From the NCBI RefSeq assembly GCF_000759795.1, contig NZ_BBMZ01000009.1, forward strand, positions 1 to 64,000: a DNA stretch of 64,000 bases, read 5' to 3'. Positions 1 through 7,696 of the stretch are shown in pieces (the stretch's first letter is position 1; the number at the start of each line of letters is the position of its first letter). Below the pieces are notes generated by a model, which worked only from the letters and a program-made list of their open reading frames with translations, was not told where the DNA came from and did no database searches. The translations under genes were made by a program, and so were the position numbers. The stretch is from Pseudescherichia vulneris NBRC 102420. GTDB taxonomy: Bacteria; Pseudomonadota; Gammaproteobacteria; Enterobacterales; Enterobacteriaceae.

Positions 1-63
1 AACCGGATCGTTTCGTATGACCAGTATGGACGTCCGGCGGCGGTCATGGGGCAGAGGTTGTAA
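1..63 (+). CDS. 3' end of a phage tail gene (partial)
   Basis: The window opens inside a reading frame that reads NRIVSYDQYGRPAAVMGQRL and stops at TAA 61-63. Only these 20 residues are visible, so the family cannot be named from them. The stop codon overlaps the ATG of the next gene by one base (TAATG), which implies translational coupling within a phage structural operon. By position it should be another tail or tail-tip gene. Confidence that it is coding is good; identity is open. Confidence 0.6.
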   Translation, partial: NRIVSYDQYGRPAAVMGQRL

Positions 64-1031
64 TGCAGACATTTATCCAGGGAACCTCGTTTGACGCTAT
101 CAACTCGATGGTGTTTAACTACGTGATGGATGTGCTGGACATCTCCGGTTCGGGTAGCAAATCCTACCCGGCCGGATGTACCTACCAGGCATCACTTCTT
201 ATCGAGTCGGTTATCCAGGTGATGCCGACAAATAACCCGTATCAGGTAACTGTTTCCGGGAATGTCGTCTCATGGAACGTGGCGACGCCGATCCGGCTGG
301 TAGTGTTCGCCTCGCCTAATACGGGGCGGGAGTCGGATTATTACGGATTCTCTCTCTACTCCTACGACGGCAACGGCAACAGGACAATTAAACTTGCGCC
401 TGACTTCACCCCGTTTTGCCTGGTAAGCGTGATTGATGTTCCGCCGGGTAGCCAGAACATCGCCTCACCAGTCCCGTTGGGTCAGAAAATCGTGACATTT
501 ATCCGGGCGCGCGACGGCGATGCAAGGATGCCGACATCCTTTTACCAGCAGTACAATGCGGGGGGCAATTACGGATTCTCGTTCGTGCAGACAGGCGGCA
601 TGACGCAAACGGGCTGCCGGATGTACATCTTCTCAAACTATCTTGTCAACATACCGACGCACGGCTTTTTCGTTTACCGGGACGGCGCAATGGTATGGCA
701 CAGCAACTGCCTGCCGCTGAACATGCAACTTTTAGCGGGGGATGTAACGTCGGCAGCCCCAATGGCAGTCACTCCCGGCATCACCTCTGGGATTTATATT
801 CCACAGGATCCATCGAACCCCCAATACGGCGGCTACCTGAACATGAACTGTTCCAGCGCGGGTATTTCTAATGGCGTCTGGAAGGCGTCCTCGGCGGTGG
901 TCTATTCGAGCCGGATTATTTCTTCCAGCGAGGCCTCTGCGTTTAAGCCGTGGGCTATCAGCGGCAGGGTGGGTCTTATCGACTGCAGCATCTACGATCA
1001 GTATTACCCCTATGCGCTCGGGCTGGTTTAG
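63..1031 (+). CDS. Phage tail-associated protein (DUF6453-like)
   Basis: This is a 322-residue protein with no signal peptide. It is rich in Gly, Ser, Tyr and beta-forming residues (for example YYGFSLYSYDGNGN and GGNYGFSFVQTGG), as in tail-tip or fibre-associated proteins. It is coupled to the preceding gene by a TAATG overlap and is followed by a terminator and then a tail fibre gene. That is the usual order at the distal end of lambdoid tail modules. I recognise a resemblance to the DUF6453 tail proteins of enterobacterial siphophage prophages, but from memory of style and context only. The exact role (fibre attachment, tip decoration) is unknown. The reading frame is intact. Confidence 0.6.
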   Translation: MQTFIQGTSFDAINSMVFNYVMDVLDISGSGSKSYPAGCTYQASLLIESVIQVMPTNNPYQVTVSGNVVSWNVATPIRLVVFASPNTGRESDYYGFSLYSYDGNGNRTIKLAPDFTPFCLVSVIDVPPGSQNIASPVPLGQKIVTFIRARDGDARMPTSFYQQYNAGGNYGFSFVQTGGMTQTGCRMYIFSNYLVNIPTHGFFVYRDGAMVWHSNCLPLNMQLLAGDVTSAAPMAVTPGITSGIYIPQDPSNPQYGGYLNMNCSSAGISNGVWKASSAVVYSSRIISSSEASAFKPWAISGRVGLIDCSIYDQYYPYALGLV

Positions 1032-1063
1032 CCCGTCTCAAAAATTCCTTATTCCACATCAGA

Positions 1064-1085
1064 CCCGCCGCGCGCGGGTTTTTTA
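1064..1085 (+). terminator. Rho-independent terminator between tail genes
   Basis: The arms CCCGC (1064-1068) and GCGGG (1074-1078) enclose a short GC loop, and a run of Ts follows (1079-1084). It sits 33 bases after the stop of the tail protein and just before the ribosome binding site of the fibre gene. It probably lowers fibre expression relative to the rest of the tail operon. Confidence 0.75.
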
Positions 1086-1100
1086 TTGTCCGGAGACAAC

Positions 1101-2357
1101 ATGATTTACACCACTGGCACGATCGCCGGCAACGGCAGTACTCTCACCGGTACCGGCACTAATTTCACCGCAGCGGGCACGCTGATCCGCAACGGCTGTA
1201 CCGTCATCGTAATGACCAGCCCGGTGCAGGTATTTCAGATCACAGCGGTCAACAGCGCCACGCAGCTGACTGTAACGCCTGCGGTCAATCCGGCGATTCC
1301 TGCAGGCACGCGTTATGCAATCCTGCTCAGTGACAGCAAAAGCCTGGACGGTTTCTCGCTCGATCTGGCAGAGACGTTCGGCATGTATCAACGGTATATG
1401 TCAGGCTTTGCTGACGTGATGACCGGATCGGGAAATGTCACCATTACCATTGACGGCAAAGCCTATACGGTTCCGGCACAAAAGTCTCTCGCCCAGAAAG
1501 ATGCATCTGGCGGAGTGCCTGTTAGCCAGGGGGGTACTGGATCGACAACGGCTGCCGGTGCCCGCAGTAACCTGGATATCAGCGACAAACAGCTTAACTC
1601 TGTGGACGGAAAAACTGGTGGGACCGTGACTTCCCCGTTCAGTGCTACTGGTGCTGTGAACATCATCACGCAGAACAGTAGCTTCGGCACACTTAATTTC
1701 CTGTTCCCGACCACCCTGAAATCCATGGCCTACGCCTTCTGCGAAAATTTTGGCGACATTGTTCTCGTCACTACCGGGGCAACAGTGACCGGGACCGAAA
1801 AATATTTTTCCTTCCGTCAGAGCGGCAATTTCTCCGTCCCCGGGACTGTCAACTGTACAAGCCTTAACCAGACGTCTGACGCCGATAAAAAAGACGATAT
1901 CGTAACGATAGCTGATGCTCGCGATAAAATTAGGCTACTGCGTGGGGTGACATATATCCTCAAAGACACAGGGATGCCATCTGCGGGTGTCATTGCCCAG
2001 GAGTTAATGGAGGTCCTTCCTGAGGCTATCGGATCTGTATTTGATGATCATGATCAGTATGAGTCTGTCGAGGAGCCGTACAAGGTTGCGACGTTCGACG
2101 AAAATGGAGAGCCGATCACTGTCACCGAAACGCGTGTAGTTACCCGCCTGAAGCGGGCGCGTGATGACACCAGGCGCAGCTACACCGTTGACTACGCTGC
2201 GGTCACCGGCCTCGTGCTGCAAACAGCAGTCGAGCTCGATCAGGCTGTAACCGCTCTGGAGAAAAACCAGCGCAATATGGCAGCGTTTCTGCAAATCATG
2301 GGGTTTGACCCTGACACTGACTATACAGAGCCTGAGCCAGAATCTGAAAATCAATAG
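1101..2357 (+). CDS. Phage tail fibre with C-terminal S74 peptidase/chaperone
   Basis: This 418-residue fibre starts at ATG 1101, preceded by GGAGA, rather than at the in-frame TTG 15 bases upstream. The N-terminal part is Thr/Gly/Ala-rich beta sequence with the GGTGSTTAAGARSNL motif common in fibres. The C-terminal part from about residue 258 is an intramolecular chaperone of the peptidase S74 family (as in endosialidases and phage T5 L-shape fibres). Visible marks are the SD at residues 259-260 where self-cleavage occurs, AGVIAQELMEVLPEAI, the YTVDYAAVTGLVLQTAVEL motif and a terminal coiled coil. The domain assembles fibre trimers and is then cleaved off. The fibre is expected to set host receptor specificity. 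The C-terminus is complete, so the fibre itself is not obviously decayed. Confidence 0.9.
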   Translation: MIYTTGTIAGNGSTLTGTGTNFTAAGTLIRNGCTVIVMTSPVQVFQITAVNSATQLTVTPAVNPAIPAGTRYAILLSDSKSLDGFSLDLAETFGMYQRYMSGFADVMTGSGNVTITIDGKAYTVPAQKSLAQKDASGGVPVSQGGTGSTTAAGARSNLDISDKQLNSVDGKTGGTVTSPFSATGAVNIITQNSSFGTLNFLFPTTLKSMAYAFCENFGDIVLVTTGATVTGTEKYFSFRQSGNFSVPGTVNCTSLNQTSDADKKDDIVTIADARDKIRLLRGVTYILKDTGMPSAGVIAQELMEVLPEAIGSVFDDHDQYESVEEPYKVATFDENGEPITVTETRVVTRLKRARDDTRRSYTVDYAAVTGLVLQTAVELDQAVTALEKNQRNMAAFLQIMGFDPDTDYTEPEPESENQ

Positions 2358-2547
2358 GCCGCACCGTATTAAAATTTCTGAATTATATCGATGACATATC
2401 GCGGCCCTGCTTAAGTAGGGTCAACGGCAGCTACGAACGAAAAGCGAAAGCTATTATTTATCGTAAATAACCTGCATCTGAACTTTCTAATTAAACGTGG
2501 ATTTCTCCAACGACAGTCCACGTAAAGGCTTTCATCATATGTAAACG

Positions 2548-3753
2548 CTAAAACTTTCTGTTCCGAAAGCTGGAATACATCATCAGATATCTTTTCAGAT
2601 TGCGAAGCGTCATCAGCTTTATCAGTGTTCGTAAGCTCATATTTTTGTTGCGGATATAGTACAGAGTAAACAGCTGATATTTTTTGCTGGATGCATTTAG
2701 TTTGCATTTATGTTTCCGGTAAAAATCAAAATAGCCTGCAAACTTTCGTCCTGAGCAGGTGATACGGGCTTCACCATGATTGACATAGAGCACCTGTGTG
2801 ATGTCATCCAGTTTGAAAGGATCACCATACGTTTCTGCCAGCCGGTAAAATGCATCATAATCCTGAGCAGCACTCAAATTCTCGTCGAACAGTGTTTGCC
2901 TCAGACGGTCGGTTAATGTCAGCATCTGATTACCAATTATATTTCTCTTATCAAACAGGCTCTTTCTGTAAGCAGGTTTCGGATACGTCTGTAATTCACT
3001 TATATGGTGATAGCCCCTACTGTCGCAGATGTAATCATTGGCATACAAAAAACCGTGTTGCTCGAGTTTATATTGAAAAGTAAGAAAGGAAGAGAGACGG
3101 GTAGGCAACCATTCATCATCATCATCCAGGCCAGTAATTAAATCACCTCGTGCAATTTTTATTGCCTGATTCCGGACAGCACAGGCACCGGAATTAAATT
3201 CATTACGAATATACGTAATTCGCGGATCATTAATATCTTTAATAAATGCCTGCAATTGATGAAAGGATGAGGAAAAATCATCAATAATAATGAGTTCCCA
3301 ATGCGAGTAATCTTGTTTAAGAACCGACTGTATAGCACGAATCGTCAGTGTTTCACGATTCCATGTGGGCATATAAACAGATATGAGAGGCTGGGAGGAA
3401 AGTGTAACATTCCTTGTGCGCTCACATTCTGTAGGCACACCAGTAAAAGTGGAGGCGTTGACATCACTTCCGGAAAAGTCAACACCAGTGCAGTCCGCAT
3501 CATGGAAAATAGTCCCTTCTGTTTTACAGTGACTCATATTTGCTCCCTTAAGCTTGGCATATGAAAAATCAGCACCGCGCAGATCGCTGAACGAAAGATC
3601 GCTACCGGTGAAATTTATACTTCGCAAGTTGAGTCTCCGGAGGTCCATGAATCGCAGGTCAGCACCTGACATATCCAAATGATGGCGAGGCTTTTTTTGA
3701 GCATTGCTGTGATAGCTCAGCAGTTTTCTTTGAATTGTTTTTTTTCTGTTCAT
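2548..3753 (-). CDS. Pentapeptide-repeat/family 2 glycosyltransferase fusion
   Basis: This is a 401-residue protein in two parts. Residues about 25-105 are pentapeptide repeats (ADLRF, MDLRR, SDLSF, ADFSY, ANMSH and similar), which form a right-handed quadrilateral beta-helix. Residues about 122-330 are a GT-A glycosyltransferase of family 2, with SVYMPTWNRE for the nucleotide-binding strand, IIDDFSS, the NSGACAVRNQA element and an acidic DDDDEW metal/sugar-nucleotide motif at 210-215. The C-terminal 70 residues are basic (KHKCKLNASSKK, LRNLKRY), perhaps for membrane or lipid-sugar contact. There is no signal peptide or membrane helix. It lies on the strand opposite to the tail genes, is AT-rich against the fibre gene, and sits at the prophage edge: a typical moron. 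A role in changing surface polysaccharide is inferred from family and place only. Confidence 0.85.
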   Translation of the reverse strand: MNRKKTIQRKLLSYHSNAQKKPRHHLDMSGADLRFMDLRRLNLRSINFTGSDLSFSDLRGADFSYAKLKGANMSHCKTEGTIFHDADCTGVDFSGSDVNASTFTGVPTECERTRNVTLSSQPLISVYMPTWNRETLTIRAIQSVLKQDYSHWELIIIDDFSSSFHQLQAFIKDINDPRITYIRNEFNSGACAVRNQAIKIARGDLITGLDDDDEWLPTRLSSFLTFQYKLEQHGFLYANDYICDSRGYHHISELQTYPKPAYRKSLFDKRNIIGNQMLTLTDRLRQTLFDENLSAAQDYDAFYRLAETYGDPFKLDDITQVLYVNHGEARITCSGRKFAGYFDFYRKHKCKLNASSKKYQLFTLYYIRNKNMSLRTLIKLMTLRNLKRYLMMYSSFRNRKF

Positions 3754-3946
3754 ATTTAACTTATTGTAAGTGCATATTACAGACTAGGAGCACAGTTAAT
3801 CACTCTTATTGCCCTTCAGCAATCATGGGCATTGATTTTCAGAAATATGCTATAGACCTGTCGAAGCACAATTGCATCTCTTCACAAGATCTTTCTAACT
3901 GTGTGGCAAGGCAATCATCCATGATGTGAGGGGATCAAGGCCAAAA

Positions 3947-4018
3947 ATGAAGCGCGAAATACTCTCGCCACGCTACACGACGCGGTGGCCAGATCTGTCA
4001 ATAGTACGGGCTAATTAA
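3947..4018 (+). pseudogene. umuC 3' remnant
   Basis: The frame reads MKREILSPRYTTRWPDLS and runs on to VRAN before the stop at 4016-4018. This matches the extreme C-terminus of UmuC: the intact copy near 34.6 kb ends MKREMLSPRYTTRWSDLP before its own stop. Only about the last 20 codons remain; weak similarity (GGGATCA) reaches back to about 3932 and then stops. Prophages often carry their own umuDC near the tail-end border, so this is best read as the scar of a phage-borne copy or of recombination with one. It is not functional. Confidence 0.75.
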
Positions 4019-4026
4019 TCAGAATC

Positions 4027-4075
4027 TTGGGGCATTTCTGGGGCAATAACAAGAAATGGGACAGGTTTTGGGACA
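4027..4075 (+). repeat. Four direct TGGG(A/G)CA repeats, possible integrase arm sites
   Basis: Four copies of the octamer-like unit lie in 49 bases: TTGGGGCA (4027-4034), CTGGGGCA (4038-4045), ATGGGACA (4056-4063) and TTGGGACA (4068-4075). They come directly after the umuC scrap, at the point where phage-type genes stop. Repeated short sites in the same orientation are what arm-type binding sites of tyrosine integrases look like near an att end. No integrase gene is in the window, so the role is inferred. Confidence 0.4.
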
Positions 4076-4166
4076 GAAAAAAGGTAGCTAGAAGTAACTC
4101 AGTGTAGTAAGTGAAGGGGGGTAAGTAATTGAATAAATAGCATTTTATTTAATTAACAACAGCTTA

Positions 4167-4206
4167 GAAAGAGCAGTGCGGTTTGTTTAAGTTGTACTGC
4201 TCTTTC
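4167..4206. terminator. Long hairpin, probable two-way terminator
   Basis: An 11-bp perfect stem, GAAAGAGCAGT (4167-4177) with ACTGCTCTTTC (4196-4206), encloses an 18-base loop. It has a TTC-TTG tail on the right and an A/T-rich left flank. It may end transcription leaving the prophage side. Confidence 0.5.
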
Positions 4207-4509
4207 TTGTTAACGTCTTGATGCTCTTGCATGGTGTGCTGTCTCGGTTGACCGGGTCGTCATTCATTCTATGTCGCGTATGGTACGGATTACGGCGACG
4301 AATGCCAGCACGTTTTACACTGGAGGCATCTTGAGCTACGGCAGCTTTGAGCGAGAAGCGGACATTCCGGGTCAGAATACTAATGAGCTGAACACAGGTC
4401 TGCTGACGAGCCTCTGGTGGTCAAAAAGCCAATACAGCGTATGTGGAGTGAAATGTTCCTCTGCGGTGAGAAGATTCTATGTTAAAAAATAAGTTTAACT
4501 TACATAGAG

Positions 4510-5703
4510 ATGTTGCAGTTTATGGCTTTTTTTTCCGGGATTACCGGGCGGCTGTTCCTGATAAACGTAATGACCGCCATTTCATATGCCTTCATTTTGC
4601 CTGTAATGAGTCTGTTTTTGATAAGCGGATTACATGCAAGCCCGATTTTCATTACTTTCTACAGCTTGGGATTCGCCCTGTCGGGATTGTTTTTTAGCCA
4701 GTTGATGGGTTCCCTCACAGATAGAGGATATCCGGTAAAGCAACTATTTATCATTTCTGTTCTGGCGCTTTTTCTGGCGGGTTTAGCCTTCAGCTTTTGT
4801 CATCGCCCCGTTGAAGCTCTGGTCATTGGTATTTTTCTGATGGGACCCGGTAATGCATCTATCCCGCTCCTCCTGTCGATGATCCGAAAGCATTCACTGA
4901 CGTCAGGTCTTAATGCTACACGGCTCAATACACAAATGCGTTCGGGCGTGTCGATTGTATGGATTGCGGGACCTGCTCTGGCATTTGTCTTCGCCGACAA
5001 ATTTGGATTCACCTTTAATTTTCTGGCTTCAGCCCTGCTTTCAGCCATGACCTTACTTGCCAGCCAATTGCTGCTTCCGAAGAGTAAAAAAAAGGTCGAT
5101 ACAGGCACAGCAAAAACAGCTCAAGCCAGTAAAGCCCCTATCACGGGTATGATTTGGGCACTGGGAGCCGTAATGATGCTGGCAAATTTGTCGAATAATA
5201 TGTACCTGACCATTATGCCGCTGTACCTGGTAAAAGAGCTTAATTTACCAGCCTCTTTTCCGGGCTTCCTACTGGGGGCAACCGCGATAATGGAGATTCC
5301 CGTTATGCTTGCCGCTGCACATCTGGCAGGGAGAACAGGGAAAGAACTGCTAATTATGATCGGATTTCTCTTTGCTGCCGTCTATTACAGCCTGCTTCAG
5401 CTGGCCACAAACATGACCGAACTGATTGTGCTGCAATTTTTCAACGGATTATTCTTTGGTATCTTTGTCGGTCTGGGCATCTCTATTATTCAGGATGCTT
5501 TGCCAGAGCGCAGTGGTTTTGCATCAGCATTCCACTCCAATGCCATGCGCACAGGCATGATGGCTGGTAACGGGATTGCCGGTCTGATGGCACAACTGGC
5601 CAGCTTTAAAATGACTTTGCTTGTTCCACTTTTATCAGTGTGTTGCGCTGCTTTATTGATGCTTTTCGTAAACAGAAGCCACTCTGCAAAGAGCGTTCAG
5701 TAA
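4510..5703 (+). CDS. MFS sugar efflux transporter, SetA/SetB-like
   Basis: This is a 397-residue major facilitator with about 12 predicted membrane segments and a short Lys/Ala-rich cytoplasmic loop near residues 195-215, as between the two six-helix halves. The pattern of the N-terminal half (YAFILPVMSLFLISGLHASPIFITFYSLGF, then a DRGYPVKQL loop) and the NTQMRSGVSIVWIAGPALAF stretch resemble the sugar efflux transporters SetA/SetB/SetC, which export sugars and sugar analogues across the inner membrane. The start is uncertain between ATG 4510 and ATG 4522; neither has a strong ribosome binding site. It stands alone, is AT-rich relative to the backbone, and is closed by its own terminator. Confidence 0.75.
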   Translation: MLQFMAFFSGITGRLFLINVMTAISYAFILPVMSLFLISGLHASPIFITFYSLGFALSGLFFSQLMGSLTDRGYPVKQLFIISVLALFLAGLAFSFCHRPVEALVIGIFLMGPGNASIPLLLSMIRKHSLTSGLNATRLNTQMRSGVSIVWIAGPALAFVFADKFGFTFNFLASALLSAMTLLASQLLLPKSKKKVDTGTAKTAQASKAPITGMIWALGAVMMLANLSNNMYLTIMPLYLVKELNLPASFPGFLLGATAIMEIPVMLAAAHLAGRTGKELLIMIGFLFAAVYYSLLQLATNMTELIVLQFFNGLFFGIFVGLGISIIQDALPERSGFASAFHSNAMRTGMMAGNGIAGLMAQLASFKMTLLVPLLSVCCAALLMLFVNRSHSAKSVQ

Positions 5704-5747
5704 TGGGCTGACTACTCACATTAATATGTGACCACACCACAATGAAC

Positions 5748-5767
5748 CGGCGCTATTGCGCCGTTTT
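5748..5767 (+). terminator. Terminator of the efflux transporter gene
   Basis: CGGCGC (5748-5753), loop TATT, GCGCCG (5758-5763), then TTTT (5764-5767), 45 bases after the transporter stop codon. Confidence 0.8.
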
Positions 5768-6216
5768 ACATCTGAGGTTGGTAGTCTATGTGCGACAAAA
5801 ACAGTACTCTGATCTTTCTGGTTAGTCCTTCTAAAAGAGCAAAATTCTCGCGCCGCGTTTTGGCTGGAAAACATTATAGGGGGCCACTTTTGGCACAAAG
5901 CAGGCATCCATGCATGCCTCGTGAGCCTGGATATAAACTTCGCTTGCGATGATCGACTCAACCAGCAGGTCAGAAAGTTTTACACTGGGGACCATTTGAT
6001 CCGCTCTGTTTTAGAAAACTTGACTGAGGCTATATGGCCGCCGTCGCCGGATCGATGTGTAGCTAAGCCTGGTACAATTGATGATGCACAGGCCAGTGTG
6101 TGACGCGTCAGGAATAATTAGTGAAAGAGTTTACTTGCAAAGTGAGGCAGAAAACGTATAAATACATATATGCTTCGCGAAGTTGTATCGCAAGCGGTCT
6201 TAAAGACCAGAACTAA
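5768..6216. other. Intergenic stretch with repeat half-copy
   Basis: No gene is supported here. At about 5886-5909 lies a degenerate half-copy (CTTTTGGCACAAAGCAGGCA) of the palindromic element that is complete at 44326-44357. It is followed by CATGCATG and a run of non-coding sequence with the GTTTTACACTGG word shared with about 4311. The last part, around 6140-6180, is AT-rich and could hold the promoter of the 6343 gene. Confidence 0.4.
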
Positions 6217-6220
6217 CAAA

Positions 6221-6246
6221 AACCCGCCATTGAGCGGGTTTTTTTG
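6221..6246 (+). terminator. Rho-independent terminator
   Basis: AACCCGC (6221-6227), a six-base loop, GCGGGTT (6234-6240), and T residues to 6245. It lies upstream of the 6343 gene with no gene visible just before it, so it may be left over from a lost gene or may act as an attenuator for the gene downstream. Confidence 0.7.
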
Positions 6247-6342
6247 TGCCCGCAAAATCTCAACTCTCAGGCTCGCTTTGGCGGGCCTTTTTCATTGTCC
6301 TCGACTAAGAGGGCGCATCATTGCCTTAATAAGGAGCTTAAT

Positions 6343-6717
6343 ATGTTAGAAGTTGGAACTTTCGTAAGTGAAGATGGTAAGCACACTTTAATCATTACCA
6401 CCGTAAACTTCCAAGAGGGTACCTTTACCGGAACTTTTACTGCCGCTGATACTCCGCTGGGTGCCTTTACCTACCCTGAGAGTGCGTTCACCGGATCCTG
6501 GCTTTATACCGCCGATCGCGCAACCATCAACTATGGTATCGCGTGCTCATACCGTAATGACCCACAGGGCTACACCTATGTTATACGTGATTACTGGGTA
6601 GGTACGTCTAGTGATACCCCATCGCAAATTACGCTAAGCGGTAGCCGTTCGTATACGACTAAGGTGGGTGGGCAACAACTATTCTCGTTTGAGAGCCTTA
6701 CTTTTACTCGCCAGTAA
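6343..6717 (+). CDS. Small beta-rich protein, possible avidin-like barrel
   Basis: This 124-residue protein starts at ATG 6343 behind a clear AAGGAG. I do not recognise the family. The sequence is nearly all short beta strands with turns: VGTFVSEDGKHTLIITT, then GTFTGTF, then AFTGSWLY, RATINYGIACSYRN, IRDYWVGTSS, ITLSGSRSY, FESLTFTR. The order of FTGTF, FTGSW, YRN, DYWVG and a final TFT(R/K) strand runs parallel to avidin/streptavidin (LTGTY, LTGRY, YRN, GQYVG, DTFTK), so an eight-strand avidin-type barrel is possible. That is an inference from pattern only. There is no signal peptide and no operon partner, and it has its own terminator. Confidence 0.7.
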   Translation: MLEVGTFVSEDGKHTLIITTVNFQEGTFTGTFTAADTPLGAFTYPESAFTGSWLYTADRATINYGIACSYRNDPQGYTYVIRDYWVGTSSDTPSQITLSGSRSYTTKVGGQQLFSFESLTFTRQ

Positions 6718-6737
6718 AGCCCGACCAGCCAGGAGCA

Positions 6738-6764
6738 AAGCCGCTATTTAATAGCGGCTTTTTT
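6738..6764 (+). terminator. Terminator after the beta-rich protein gene
   Basis: AAGCCGCTAT (6738-6747), loop TTA, ATAGCGGCTT (6751-6760), and further Ts to 6764. It is a very strong 10-bp stem 20 bases past the stop codon. Confidence 0.9.
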
Positions 6765-6848
6765 ATTTTGTTATTCATCGGGCTCTCTACACATTGATGA
6801 CTTTCTGAAATATAGGATTATCCACAGGCTAAATCCTATTCGGCTGGC

Positions 6849-7466
6849 TTACTTTAACAGCAGACGTAATCCCAGAAAGGCCATAACGCCGCCGCTGAGC
6901 TTGTCTATAAACTTACGGTATTTAATATAGGCCAGGCGCGGTCCGTCAGTGGATAATAAACATGCAACGACTGCATACCACAGCACATCAATGACAAATG
7001 CCATTAAGGGCAGGATGATGTACATAGCAGGCTGGATATTTTTGCTCAGCGCTGCGGAAAAGATACTGGCAAATACCAGAGCAGTATGAGGATTGCTGAT
7101 TTGCGTAAATACGCCTGTCAAAAAGGCTTTTGAGGTGCTTACCTCCTCTGTAACGGCAGGATCATTAAACCGGTTCGCAGGACGACGAAACATTTTCAAC
7201 GCCAGCCATAAAAGATAACAGCCGCCAGCAACCTTCAGGCCTGTGTAGAGTGATGGAACCAACGTCAGTAAAGTGTGAAGACCCGCTAACGCAATGGCAG
7301 CAAAGATAAGTGCGCCAAAACCCATACCTGCTGCAACGGATAATGCCGCCCGTCTTGAACTAGACATGGCCGTGCGGGCAACGAGAAGAAAGCTGACGCC
7401 CGGGCTCATTGCGCCAAACAGAATCGCGACACCAATAGCAGAAAGCGCAATCAAATCACTTGTCAT
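6849..7466 (-). CDS. LysE/RhtB family amino acid exporter
   Basis: This 205-residue inner membrane protein has six hydrophobic segments and the LysE-type signature near the N-terminus (GAMSPGVSFLLVARTAMSSSRRAAL, residues about 19-43). A second motif is TQISNPHTALVFASIF around residue 130, where the family has NP(K/H). Such proteins export amino acids or homoserine/threonine-like compounds by proton exchange; the substrate here cannot be told. The start codon ATG at 7466 has GGAAGA upstream. It is a single gene with no adjacent regulator; the neighbouring hydrolase is divergent. Confidence 0.85.
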   Translation of the reverse strand: MTSDLIALSAIGVAILFGAMSPGVSFLLVARTAMSSSRRAALSVAAGMGFGALIFAAIALAGLHTLLTLVPSLYTGLKVAGGCYLLWLALKMFRRPANRFNDPAVTEEVSTSKAFLTGVFTQISNPHTALVFASIFSAALSKNIQPAMYIILPLMAFVIDVLWYAVVACLLSTDGPRLAYIKYRKFIDKLSGGVMAFLGLRLLLK

Positions 7467-7696
7467 TCATCTTCCCCATTATTACTACATGTCAGCCAGT
7501 CCGCTTACTGCGCGAATCCGCACACCTTATAGATCGCTCTTATTAACAACATAACATGATAATTCGCTCTTGACACAAAGTAGGCATCAATCTGGACCTG
7601 GTAAGTTGCGAACTACAAAAAATCGCCAACGTTGTGTGTTGACGCTCCAGTCTATTATGACGATACTGGTATGACCACTTGAGCGGGGCTCTATTG

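Larger units (their letters stand above)
4019..4509. other. Junction region without a convincing gene
   Basis: Apart from the TGGG(A/G)CA repeats and a strong hairpin at 4167-4206, this stretch shows no supported gene. A 73-codon frame at 4271-4492 has no family resemblance and no good ribosome binding site. The text near 4345-4375 (GAGCGAGAAGCGGACATTC) resembles the arm of palindromic repeats found elsewhere in the window. GTTTTACACTGG at about 4311 recurs near 5976. The region looks like a recombination scar between prophage and host. Confidence 0.5.

Noticed and set aside
4027-4075. CRISPR array from the short repeats
   Set aside because: The units are 8 bases with uneven short gaps and there is no cas gene; they fit integrase-type sites better.
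4271-4492. 73-codon frame in the prophage/host junction
   Set aside because: No ribosome binding site, no recognisable domain, and part of it resembles repeat sequence.
5716-6103. Short frames between the efflux gene and the 6343 gene
   Set aside because: They cross a terminator hairpin and a palindromic repeat half-copy and have no coding character.
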